Under the pieces are notes generated by a model. It was not told the origin of the DNA and did no database searches. It saw nothing but the letters and a program-made list of their open reading frames with translations. Positions 16,169 through 23,481 of a stretch of DNA of 35,824 nucleotides are shown here, in pieces. A program made the position numbers and the translations under genes. The stretch is from Bacteroidales bacterium (GTDB lineage Bacteria; Bacteroidota; Bacteroidia; Bacteroidales; F082): NCBI GenBank assembly GCA_024400195.1, contig JAKSNC010000020.1:1-35824 (forward strand), in the 5' to 3' direction. Position 1 is the stretch's first letter, and each line of letters starts with the position of its first letter.

Positions 16169-17422
16169 ATGGTTTTTGGCCGAAAGAAATATTTAGAACA
16201 ACTCATTTCATTAGAGGGGAATGGTATGATTAAGATTGTCACCGGCATCCGTCGATGCGGTAAATCGTTTTTACTATTCAACCTTTACAAAGACTATTTG
16301 TTAAACAAAGGCATTCGGGCGGATCACATAATAGAGGTGAATTTGGAGAATCGTAGGAATAAAAAACTACGCGACCCTGACATGTTGTTAGAGTATATCG
16401 ACTCCAAAATTCTTGATGAGGCACATTATTATGTACTTTTGGATGAAATACAGTTAGTCCCGGAGTTTGAAGACGTACTCAACTCATACCTCTCAATGCC
16501 AAACGTGGATGTGTACGTTACGGGGTCTAATGCGAAGTTCCTTTCTTCGGATGTGATTACCGAGTTCCGTGGTCGAGGATGGGAGATACGTGTTCATCCT
16601 TTGAGTTTTGCAGAATATTATGAGGCTGTAGGAGGAGATGAACAACGGACACTCAATGACTATTATCTATATGGCGGCCTGCCGGCGGTTGCGTTAATGG
16701 ATTCTGACCAACAAAAACAAGATTATCTTACGGAAGTTTTTGAAACAGTCTATCTGAAAGATATACTGCAACGCAATCACCTGCGGAAAGTCAATGGCTT
16801 GCGGGAATTGGTCCGAATACTTGCATCTTCGATCGGGTCTGGTTTGAATGTGAAAAAAATCGCAAACACGTTTAAGTCTGAAAGTAATATGGATGTCTCC
16901 CCTATTACTATAGCATCCTATTTGGAACATCTTCAAGATGCATTTATTGTCAATGAGGCTATGCGTTATGACGTAAAAGGGCGTAAATATATAGGTACAG
17001 AGACCAAATACTATTTTGAGGATGTCGGTGTCCGTAATGCCATTATCGGTTTCCGTCAGATAGAGATGAATCATTCAATGGAAAATGTGATATACAATGA
17101 ACTACGACATTTAGGATACACCGTAGATGTTGGTATGGTAGAAGTGATGAAACGCGATGCTGAAGGGAAACAGTATAGGACCAGGTTGGAAGTGGATTTT
17201 GTGGTCAATCGTCATGACCAAAGATTATATATTCAGTCTGCGTATCGCATTCCGGATAAAGAAAAGATGGAACAGGAACAAGCGTCATTATTACATATTC
17301 CGGATGCTTTCAGAAAGATTATCATTGATGGTGACCGTTATACATCTAATTATAACAATAACGGCGTCTTGATGATTGGTGTTTGTGACTTTCTCATGCA
17401 TCCTGAAAAAATCAGTTCTTAA
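16169..17422 (+). CDS. AAA_14/DUF4143 ATP-binding protein
   Basis: A 417-residue P-loop ATPase of the AAA_14 plus DUF4143 family. Walker A is GIRRCGKS (26-33) and Walker B LLDEIQ (D92, E93); the sensor stretch VYVTGSNAKFLSS follows. The central region with YLYGGLPAV and TVYLKDILQRN is typical of the family, as is the C-terminal nuclease-like fold, where the site reads LEVDFVV...LYIQSAY, the usual ExK being replaced by QSA as in many relatives. The family is very abundant in Bacteroidota and its cellular role is not settled. The gene lies between two relatives of the CEDCP-tail protein, and the broken copy follows its stop in the same frame. Other members occur at 31515, 32088, and as a remnant at 17998. 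Confidence 0.93.
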   Translation: MVFGRKKYLEQLISLEGNGMIKIVTGIRRCGKSFLLFNLYKDYLLNKGIRADHIIEVNLENRRNKKLRDPDMLLEYIDSKILDEAHYYVLLDEIQLVPEFEDVLNSYLSMPNVDVYVTGSNAKFLSSDVITEFRGRGWEIRVHPLSFAEYYEAVGGDEQRTLNDYYLYGGLPAVALMDSDQQKQDYLTEVFETVYLKDILQRNHLRKVNGLRELVRILASSIGSGLNVKKIANTFKSESNMDVSPITIASYLEHLQDAFIVNEAMRYDVKGRKYIGTETKYYFEDVGVRNAIIGFRQIEMNHSMENVIYNELRHLGYTVDVGMVEVMKRDAEGKQYRTRLEVDFVVNRHDQRLYIQSAYRIPDKEKMEQEQASLLHIPDAFRKIIIDGDRYTSNYNNNGVLMIGVCDFLMHPEKISS

Positions 17423-17452
17423 ACTTTTCACGCGAAATTAGCACTAAAACCC

Positions 17453-17800
17453 GCTATCGGCGGCGGATTTGATGGTTCCGGCTCTGACATCTTCGTAGCT
17501 GCTGCGCTATCAGTTTACGCAAACGACAACACGAACCCTCCGACAATTGAAATATCACATACCGACGATGATATTGTGCCTTATATTGTAGCATTACGAT
17601 ATGTAATAGTGAATAATAATAAGACCAACGCGAAAGAGGCTGCCATCGCTGCCATCGCTTCCGCAAAGGCGATTTACAATTCCGGCCTCGGCGAAATGGG
17701 AGAACCTTGCGAGGACTGCCCCGCCGTGGATGTCACGAAAGGCACAACGACCATCAGGCTCTACAGCCCCGAAAAAGTGGAGTTCAGGAAAATGGAATAA
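17453..17800 (+). pseudogene. 5'-truncated copy of the CEDCP-tail secreted protein
   Basis: From AIGGGFDGSGSD onward the frame matches the 15298 gene (NTNPPTIEI, HTDDDI, AAIAAI, GLGEMGEPCEDCP, VTKGTTTIRLYSPE) to its stop. The signal peptide and most beta repeats are missing. The frame is open from the ATPase stop (17422), and the only starts are internal, such as a GTG at 17576, so secretion would fail. It is best read as a duplicate of the 15298 gene that lost its 5' part where the ATPase gene now lies. Confidence 0.75.
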
Positions 17801-17887
17801 AGTTTTTAGTTTTTAGTCTTTAGTTTTTAGAGTCAACGGACTAACGACTAAAGACTAACGACTAAAGACTAACGACTAAAGACTCAC
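17801..17887. repeat. Heptamer/14-mer tandem repeats able to form a hairpin
   Basis: Runs of TTTTTAGT and GTCTTTAGT (17801-17830) are followed by three exact copies of ACTAACGACTAAAG (17840-17881). The left part is the inverse complement of the right (GTCTTTAGT with ACTAAAGAC), so the transcript can fold back. It lies directly after the pseudogene stop and just before promoter P2, and may act as a terminator-like boundary. Confidence 0.8.
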
Positions 17888-17910
17888 GGAAAACAGAAAT
17901 ATTTCGTTGA

Positions 17911-17973
17911 TTTTTCGTAAGTATATGGAAAAAAGCAGTACTTTTGCAGTCGTTAAAAACGTGTATTTACACG
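17911..17973 (+). promoter_or_regulatory. Promoter P2 with palindrome
   Basis: The cassette TTTTTCGTAAGTATATGG (17911-17928), AAAAAAGCAG and the -7 box TACTTTTGC (17939-17947) nearly repeats promoter P3. A perfect palindrome CGTGTA-TT-TACACG (17960-17973) follows, in the same relative place as the palindrome after P1. It now precedes only a decayed ATPase remnant. Confidence 0.6.
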
Positions 17974-17997
17974 GAATCAACGAATACAATATGCTTT

Positions 17998-18108
17998 TGC
18001 AATGCAGATAAAAAGAGACTGCAACCAACCTATATGAACGATGACGGCTTGTTTATCGTCAACTTAGTGGATTTCCTTATGAATCCGGCAAAATTTATTG
18101 GTGAATAG
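17998..18108 (+). pseudogene. C-terminal remnant of a second AAA_14/DUF4143 ATPase
   Basis: The frame ending at a TAG (18106-18108) reads RLQPTYMNDDGLFIVNLVDF then LMNPAKFIGE. This matches the end of the 16169 ATPase (NYNNNGVLMIGVCDFLMHPE). Walker motifs and everything upstream are gone. An ATG at 17991, at the position expected after P2, is out of frame. This is a gene reduced to its promoter and its last 30 or so codons. The next 200 bp (18109-18324) hold a hairpin repeat and P3, no gene. Confidence 0.65.
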
Positions 18109-18182
18109 TTACAGACTGATAATTCTATTCGACCTCATGGCACTCGGCATCGGCGCTTTTGGCTTCTTGACAAGGTGGAGTT

Positions 18183-18222
18183 TTTTTAGTCTTTAGTTTT
18201 TAGAGACTAACGACTAAAGACA
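18183..18222. repeat. Hairpin repeat upstream of promoter P3
   Basis: GTCTTTAGT (18189-18197) pairs perfectly with ACTAAAGAC (18213-18221) around a 15-nt loop. It is the same unit as in the 17801-17887 array, here as a single hairpin preceded by a T-run. Confidence 0.75.
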
Positions 18223-18241
18223 AACGGAAACATTTCGCTGA

Positions 18242-18305
18242 TTTTTCGTAAGTATGCGGGGAAAAAGCAGTACCTTTGCAGCCGGAATTTTTTACCCTGT
18301 AAAAA
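18242..18305 (+). promoter_or_regulatory. Promoter P3 with inverted repeat in the leader
   Basis: The cassette TTTTTCGTAAGTAT (18242-18255), GGGGAAAAAGCAG and the -7 box TACCTTTGC (18271-18279) is the third copy of the P1/P2 type. Downstream, TTTTTAC (18289-18295) and GTAAAAA (18299-18305) form an inverted repeat with a 3-nt loop. The ATG of the 360-residue surface protein is at 18325. Confidence 0.65.
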
Positions 18306-18324
18306 TATAAACAGACAATAAATC

Positions 18325-19407
18325 ATGCGCAAATTATTTTTCCTTTTCATCGCCCTGACGCTCGGTATCGGAGCATGGGCAACAGCGGTCGGAGACCAAT
18401 TCGAGGACGCCACTTCCAGATTGAAGTTTGAGGTTACTTCTCTTGACCCCAAAACCGTCAAAGTGATTGCCAATGATTATACAGGCTCTTCCTTCACCAT
18501 TCCTGCTACGGTAAGTTATTTGGAAGATGACTATGCTGTAACGGCGATTGGCGAGAACGCCTTCGCCGGTGTGGGTAGTCAGAGCTATCCGGCTGACTTG
18601 CTGTTGCCTGCTGATTGGGAAGGTTCTAAACCTGCGGCTTCCGCAACATTGTGGTATGGCGGTTATTTCGTAGATTATCGCGCAGCCACTATCGCTTATA
18701 TCAAAGCAGCGAGCGATGAGGCAGAAAATTTAATCGAAGAAGCTGCAACGGGTTTTGTAGGGATTGAGGATGTAAAAAAGGCGAAGGCGAATGCCGCTTC
18801 TGCTTTAGCGAATGCACAAGCAACTGCCGACAACACTATTGGCGCGGCTGCCAATATGATTGCTATTGCAAATGCCAAAGATGACGCCATCATTGCAATA
18901 CACTTGGCAACTAACGAAGCCTTGGTAGCTATCGAAGCCGCTATTGCTTCTCTGAAGGGAGATGCTATTGACGAAATTGAATTAGCTATCGTTGGTGTTA
19001 CCGATGAAGCTATCCTTGCTGTCGCCAATAAGGCAATAGAGGACATCAATGATGCTACAACCGCACAGGAAATTGACGCTGTCAAAACTCTTGCCTTAGC
19101 CAAGATTAATGCCCTCGTTCTAATTCAAGTGGCTCGTCAGGGTATTCAGAATACAGAAATCAACGCTATGATTGATGATGCGGTTACTGCTATCAGTAGT
19201 GCTACGAATACGGAACAGATAGAAAAAAACTTATTCGATGCTATTACTGTAATAGATTTATTCCAATCCGGCAAAGAGGAAGGCAAAGCCGAAGCTCTCG
19301 GCGAAATAGGCGAGTTTTGCGAGGACTGCCCGAGCGTGGAAGTTACGAAAGGCACGAAGACGGTTAAACTTTATAACCCGGAGAGCGTGACGTTCAAGAA
19401 AGAGTAG
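18325..19407 (+). CDS. Secreted protein: BspA-like LRR start, Ala-rich helices, CEDCP tail
   Basis: A 360-residue exported protein. The signal peptide (about 1-19) ends at GAWA. Residues 30-115 look like a shortened BspA-type leucine-rich repeat region (FTIPATVSY, AVTAIGENAFAGV, then LLPADWEGSKPAA.ATLWYGGYF). About 120-320 is a long, Ala/Ile-rich helical stretch with recurring AIAAI, DAI and ANA units, likely a coiled coil or helical-bundle stalk. The last 40 residues repeat the module GEIGEFCEDCP...VTKGTKTVKLYNPES. Its last 110 bp are almost identical in DNA to those of the 15298 gene, while the rest differs, so the tail has been spread or homogenised separately. Likely surface-exposed; partner unknown. 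Confidence 0.8.
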   Translation: MRKLFFLFIALTLGIGAWATAVGDQFEDATSRLKFEVTSLDPKTVKVIANDYTGSSFTIPATVSYLEDDYAVTAIGENAFAGVGSQSYPADLLLPADWEGSKPAASATLWYGGYFVDYRAATIAYIKAASDEAENLIEEAATGFVGIEDVKKAKANAASALANAQATADNTIGAAANMIAIANAKDDAIIAIHLATNEALVAIEAAIASLKGDAIDEIELAIVGVTDEAILAVANKAIEDINDATTAQEIDAVKTLALAKINALVLIQVARQGIQNTEINAMIDDAVTAISSATNTEQIEKNLFDAITVIDLFQSGKEEGKAEALGEIGEFCEDCPSVEVTKGTKTVKLYNPESVTFKKE

Positions 19408-19424
19408 GGTTTAGGGTCGAATGT

Positions 19425-19580
19425 GTAATTCGTAATTCGTAATTCGTAATTCGTAATGTTTCTTGACTATAGTCCTTAGTCCTTCGACTTTAGACTTTCG
19501 ACTTTAGACTTTCGACATTAAACGGTTAAGAAAGTAAAGAGGAGTCAAAAAGTCAACAAGTCAACAAGTCAAATTGTCAA
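19425..19580. repeat. Three kinds of heptamer-like tandem repeats
   Basis: GTAATTC repeats (four copies plus a partial, 19425-19457) are followed by GACTTTA/GACTTTC units (about 19470-19516) and AAGTCAAC units (about 19544-19580). The 18-mer GGTTAAGAAAGTAAAGAG (19524-19541) recurs from 13289. The array fills the space between the 18325 gene and the small membrane protein. Confidence 0.85.
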
Positions 19581-19586
19581 TCCAAA

Positions 19587-19802
19587 ATGAAAAAATTATT
19601 ATTACCGGTCTTAGTGATTTGCTGCTTTATTGTAAGTTGGTCGTTTTTTACTTTCCTTTTTGTTTGTGAAAGAATAATGTGTAATGGAACTATTGGAAAG
19701 GATGAGCTTATAAAGATTGCCGTTTCGTGTATTGGTCAGGCGTTAATAATGACAGGTCTATTTGTATTTTTGATGATTAGAGCAAAAAGGAAGAAGTTGT
19801 AA
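19587..19802 (+). CDS. Very small two-helix membrane protein
   Basis: A 71-residue protein with two hydrophobic segments (about 4-26 and 44-63), Cys residues in both, and a basic tail RAKRKKL that would sit in the cytoplasm. The start follows directly after the heptamer repeats. The stop is 6 bp from the convergent DUF362 gene. No family recognised. Composition and topology look natural, so I keep it as a probable gene. Confidence 0.6.
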   Translation: MKKLLLPVLVICCFIVSWSFFTFLFVCERIMCNGTIGKDELIKIAVSCIGQALIMTGLFVFLMIRAKRKKL

Positions 19803-19808
19803 CAGCTT

Positions 19809-20942
19809 CTAAGTCAACTTTATGAGTTCGTAATTTCTGCTGCCGAGGCCTATTTTCTCGCCGTGGATGAGTTGCGTTTCCCACTCCGCCGCCGGCGTCG
19901 TGTTTCTGAAATGATCGTGCAAATCGTTAAAGCCTTCTTGATGCAGATGGTCGCCGAGGACGGAGTTGCGTATGGGTTCGGCTTCGAGGCAGGCATCGAC
20001 GCAGGCCTGGTCGAGGGCTACGGGGTCGAAGGAGGCGAACATACCGATATTCGGCAAAATCGGCGCGTCGTTCTCACCATGACAGTCGCAGTAAGGCGAC
20101 ACATCGACGACGAGCGAGATATGGAAACTTTCGCGGTTGCTCACAACGGCCTTGGTGTATTCAGCCATCTTAGCGTTCAGAATGCTGTTGGCCTGGTCTT
20201 GTGCAAAGCCGATAGCATCGAAGTTGCACGCTCCTAAGCAGCGCCCGCATCCGACGCAGTTCTCGTGATTGACTTGCATTTTCTTGGTTGTTTCATCAAA
20301 AACGAGTCCGTTGTTGGCGCATTCGCGGAGGCATCTTTTACATCCACGGCATTTCTTGCTGTTTATCACCGCTTTTCCAGCGGAATGCTGGTCTTTCTTT
20401 CCGGCACGCGAGCCGCATCCCATTCCGATGTTCTTTATCGCTCCGCCAAAGCCCGTCATCTCGTGTCCCTTGAAATGCGTCAGGCTGATGAACACGTCGG
20501 CATCCATCACGGCACGACCGATGAGGGCTGTTTTGGTGTATTCGCCGTCTTCCACCGGCACGGCAATATCGTCAGTGCCTTTCAGACCGTCGCCAATGAT
20601 GACCGGACAGCCGACAGTCATCGGAGTGAATCCGTTTTCCCAAGCGCAGTAAAGATGTTCGACGGCGTTCTTCCGCGAGCCCGGATACATCGTGTTGCAG
20701 TCGGTGAGGAATGGCTTTCCGCCAAGCTCTTTCACAAGGTCAACGACGGCTTTAGCGTAATTCGGGCGGAGATAGCTTATGTTGCCGAGTTCTCCGAAGT
20801 GCATCTTTATCGCGACGAACTTGCCGTTCATATCAATGTTGCCGATACCAGCCTCACGCGCAAGCCTCTTCAGCTTCGCCGGCAGACTTTCTCCAAAATA
20901 TCCCGTCCTGAAATCAGTGAAATAAACTTTAGATGTATTCAT
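19809..20942 (-). CDS. DUF362 protein with two 4Fe-4S clusters
   Basis: A 377-residue iron-sulfur protein. The DUF362 domain spans most of the chain (KMHFGELGNISYLRP, FISLTHFKGHEMTGFGGAIKNIGMGC, FASFDPVALDQACVD) and is interrupted by a ferredoxin insert with two CxxCxxCxxxC clusters (Cys198/201/204/208 and Cys229/232/235/239). A cytoplasmic electron-transfer or redox role is likely. The substrate of this family is not known, although members often occur in anaerobes. It is probably monocistronic. Confidence 0.92.
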   Translation of the reverse strand: MNTSKVYFTDFRTGYFGESLPAKLKRLAREAGIGNIDMNGKFVAIKMHFGELGNISYLRPNYAKAVVDLVKELGGKPFLTDCNTMYPGSRKNAVEHLYCAWENGFTPMTVGCPVIIGDGLKGTDDIAVPVEDGEYTKTALIGRAVMDADVFISLTHFKGHEMTGFGGAIKNIGMGCGSRAGKKDQHSAGKAVINSKKCRGCKRCLRECANNGLVFDETTKKMQVNHENCVGCGRCLGACNFDAIGFAQDQANSILNAKMAEYTKAVVSNRESFHISLVVDVSPYCDCHGENDAPILPNIGMFASFDPVALDQACVDACLEAEPIRNSVLGDHLHQEGFNDLHDHFRNTTPAAEWETQLIHGEKIGLGSRNYELIKLT

Positions 20943-20985
20943 AATAAAAATTCAATTTTTACGTTGTAATTCGTGGTTTGCGGCT

Positions 20986-20994
20986 GCAAAAATA
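20986..20994 (-). promoter_or_regulatory. -7 promoter box of the DUF362 gene
   Basis: TATTTTTGC on the minus strand matches TAnnTTTGC and lies 43 bp before the ATG. No clear -33 TTTG at the right distance. Confidence 0.5.
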
Positions 20995-21008
20995 TGTATT
21001 TTTTTTTG

Positions 21009-21017
21009 TACCTTTGA
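21009..21017 (+). promoter_or_regulatory. -7 promoter box of the TonB-dependent receptor gene
   Basis: TACCTTTGA matches TAnnTTTG on the plus strand, 45 bp before the ATG at 21063. The -33 element is not obvious. Confidence 0.45.
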
Positions 21018-21062
21018 CCACTTTTCAAATAAAAATAACAAAGTCACCTTTAGCCATTTAAA

Positions 21063-23477
21063 ATGAAGAAGTCAGCATTATTTATTTTGATGTTTTTGTT
21101 CAGCGTCAATGTCGTTTTTGCGCAAAATACAGTCGAAGGAATTTTGGTTGACGGAAAGAGCAACGAGCGTCTCGCCTTCGTCAACATCGGCCTGATTAGG
21201 ACTGCCGACACTGTTCTTGTAACGGGTTCCGCCTCCGATTATAACGGCGTCTTTAAACTTTCCAATGTGCCAAACGGCAGCTACATCCTCAAGGTTTCGG
21301 CTATCGGATACGAGACTTTCAAAAAGGATTTGGAAGTGAATGAAAGCATTGACCTCGGCGTTATTAAGATTATCCCGGGCACGACGCTGCTTGACGACAT
21401 CGTTGTCACAGAATCGAAACCGCTTTTCGTCAACGAGGGCGAGAAGACGCTTTACAACGTGAAGGAAGACCCGACAATCCAGACCGGAACTGTCTCCGAC
21501 GCTCTTCAGAATGCCCCCGGCGTCGAAGTTGACGTCGAAGGAAATATCACACTGCGCGGCGTCTCTTCCGTGGAGATTTGGATAAACGGACAGCCTTCGC
21601 ATCTTAATGAGGAAAACCTTAAGACTTATCTTCAGCAGATGCCGGCCAACTCGTTGGAGAAGATAGAAGTCATCACCAATCCTTCGGCACGCTACGCCTC
21701 TAAAAGCGACGGCGGCATCATCAACATCGTGACGAGCGCGAAGATTCAGAAAAACGAATTCGTCAGCTTCGGAGCACGCGGTTCTTCATCACCCAACATA
21801 TCTCCTTGGGTATCATACGTTTGGGCTAACGACAAGATTACCATCAACGCCTTCGCTAACTTTAATTATTATCATTGGAAAAGCGATGATGACGGCTACG
21901 AAGTCCTATTTAAAGATTCCGACACGACGAGCTACAAGCATTATAGCGGAGATTCCAAAGACAACAACATCGGAACAGGCTTCAACTTCAGCATGGACTA
22001 CAACATCGACACGATGAACACGATGAGCGTCTGGATTGGCGGCTGGCCTCATTGGAAAGACGGTAGCAGCTTCAACGACATGTACCGCTATCAGTACGAC
22101 ACTTTGGGACGCAGCCTTTTTCACTATACCACCGACAAAGATAACGACGGCTATAATATGGGTTACTACGGAGGCGCATATTATCAGCATAAATTCAATA
22201 ACGACGGCCATCAAATCAGTTTTGAGTTGAACGGCGACTTGTACAACGGTTACGATAATAGTTCTTACAAAAAACTTTATCTCGAAGGTAGCCTTCCCAA
22301 CGTCGATTACAAGACGAAGTCGAAATATTTCGATTTGAGTTACGGCGCAAATGTCGATTACACCATTCCCTATATCAAAGACGGCGAAATAGGCGTCGGC
22401 GTTTCGTATTCGCATGATCCCGACAGCCACGATTACACTTACGACACGCTTAACAACGGCACGTATGTCAACGACGAGATAAGGTCGCGCGACAGAAACG
22501 GATACGAGAACAGTTTCGACACGTATTTCACTATCCAACAAAAGTTCGGGAACTTCACGATAAAGCCGGGAATAAGAATGGAATATTCTAAAATCGGTTG
22601 TGACATAACGGGTTACGAAGTCAATAATCACTCAAATGATTATCTCAACTGGCGGCCTTCGCTGCATGTCTCGTACCGAACCAAGTCGATGCACAACTTC
22701 AAACTGAGTTACGCGCGTCGTATCGGAAATCCGCGCAGCCGTTATATGACCGACTTCAGGGAATATGGTGACGAAGACTTCAGCACTGGTAATCTTAATC
22801 TCGAGCCGACGTTTACCAACTCTTTTGAGGCTGGCTGGACGAAATATTGGAACAAATTCGGTTCTGTCGGCGTCACCGTTTATCACCGTAACTCGAAAAA
22901 CACCGTCAACACGTTTTACGAATCCGAATTTGACCCGTTTTTTGGAAGAATCGTCAGTTATTCGTATCCTGTCAATGTCGGGAAGTCGCACAACACGGGA
23001 GCTGAGTTCAACGTCACGTATCGTCCTAACGGAATGTTGAACGTGCGTTTATATGCCAATCTGTATGATTCTTATCTTAAGGAGAACGACCGCGAGAAGG
23101 AGAATGTCACATACAGTCTGCGTCTTAATCTCTGGACCAAGGTCTGGAACAAGTTGGAGATACACGCCTCGAGTTATTACCGTTCGGCATCTGAGGATTT
23201 ATATTCGGAGAGGAAGGCCAACTACGCCGTCAACTGCGGACTGCGTGCCGACTTCTTCGACAAAAAGATGTCACTTCATTTGAATGTCAACGATATTTTC
23301 AATTGGAACAAGCGGGATGGCAATATCAACACGCCGACTATGATTTCGTACAGTTCGTCGAAGTACAACAGCCGAACCGTGAGTCTCGGCGTCGTCTTCC
23401 GTTTCGGCAAGATGGAGCTTGAAAAGAAGGCCAAACAAGGCGGTGAAGAGATGTCGCCCGAAAGTGGCGAAAGGTAA
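21063..23477 (+). CDS. TonB-dependent receptor, outer-membrane beta-barrel family
   Basis: An 804-residue outer-membrane protein. Signal peptide 1-20 (VFAQ). Carboxypeptidase-regulatory-like beta sandwich, about 22-105 (VEGILVDGKSNERLAFVNIGL, GSYILKVSAIGYETF). Plug domain, about 120-225, with NAPGVEVD.EGNITLRGVSSVEIWINGQP and NSLEKIEVITNPSARY. The rest is a beta barrel of the OMP_b-brl_3 type, ending in SLGVVFRFGK plus an unusual charged extension of about 20 residues after the last strand. It has no SusD partner next to it, so it is probably not a SusCD polysaccharide transporter. A role in uptake or export of an unknown ligand, possibly peptide or metal related, is inferred. It meets the helicase gene tail to tail with a 4-bp gap. 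Confidence 0.92.
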   Translation: MKKSALFILMFLFSVNVVFAQNTVEGILVDGKSNERLAFVNIGLIRTADTVLVTGSASDYNGVFKLSNVPNGSYILKVSAIGYETFKKDLEVNESIDLGVIKIIPGTTLLDDIVVTESKPLFVNEGEKTLYNVKEDPTIQTGTVSDALQNAPGVEVDVEGNITLRGVSSVEIWINGQPSHLNEENLKTYLQQMPANSLEKIEVITNPSARYASKSDGGIINIVTSAKIQKNEFVSFGARGSSSPNISPWVSYVWANDKITINAFANFNYYHWKSDDDGYEVLFKDSDTTSYKHYSGDSKDNNIGTGFNFSMDYNIDTMNTMSVWIGGWPHWKDGSSFNDMYRYQYDTLGRSLFHYTTDKDNDGYNMGYYGGAYYQHKFNNDGHQISFELNGDLYNGYDNSSYKKLYLEGSLPNVDYKTKSKYFDLSYGANVDYTIPYIKDGEIGVGVSYSHDPDSHDYTYDTLNNGTYVNDEIRSRDRNGYENSFDTYFTIQQKFGNFTIKPGIRMEYSKIGCDITGYEVNNHSNDYLNWRPSLHVSYRTKSMHNFKLSYARRIGNPRSRYMTDFREYGDEDFSTGNLNLEPTFTNSFEAGWTKYWNKFGSVGVTVYHRNSKNTVNTFYESEFDPFFGRIVSYSYPVNVGKSHNTGAEFNVTYRPNGMLNVRLYANLYDSYLKENDREKENVTYSLRLNLWTKVWNKLEIHASSYYRSASEDLYSERKANYAVNCGLRADFFDKKMSLHLNVNDIFNWNKRDGNINTPTMISYSSSKYNSRTVSLGVVFRFGKMELEKKAKQGGEEMSPESGER

Positions 23478-23481
23478 AAAT

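Noticed and set aside
17991-18033. Start codon of a complete short gene after promoter P2
   Set aside because: The ATG at 17991 is out of frame with the ATPase-like tail. The sequence is better read as a remnant.
21063-23477. SusC-like member of a polysaccharide utilisation locus
   Set aside because: No SusD, glycoside hydrolase or regulator is adjacent, and the barrel type and length fit the outer-membrane beta-barrel family better.
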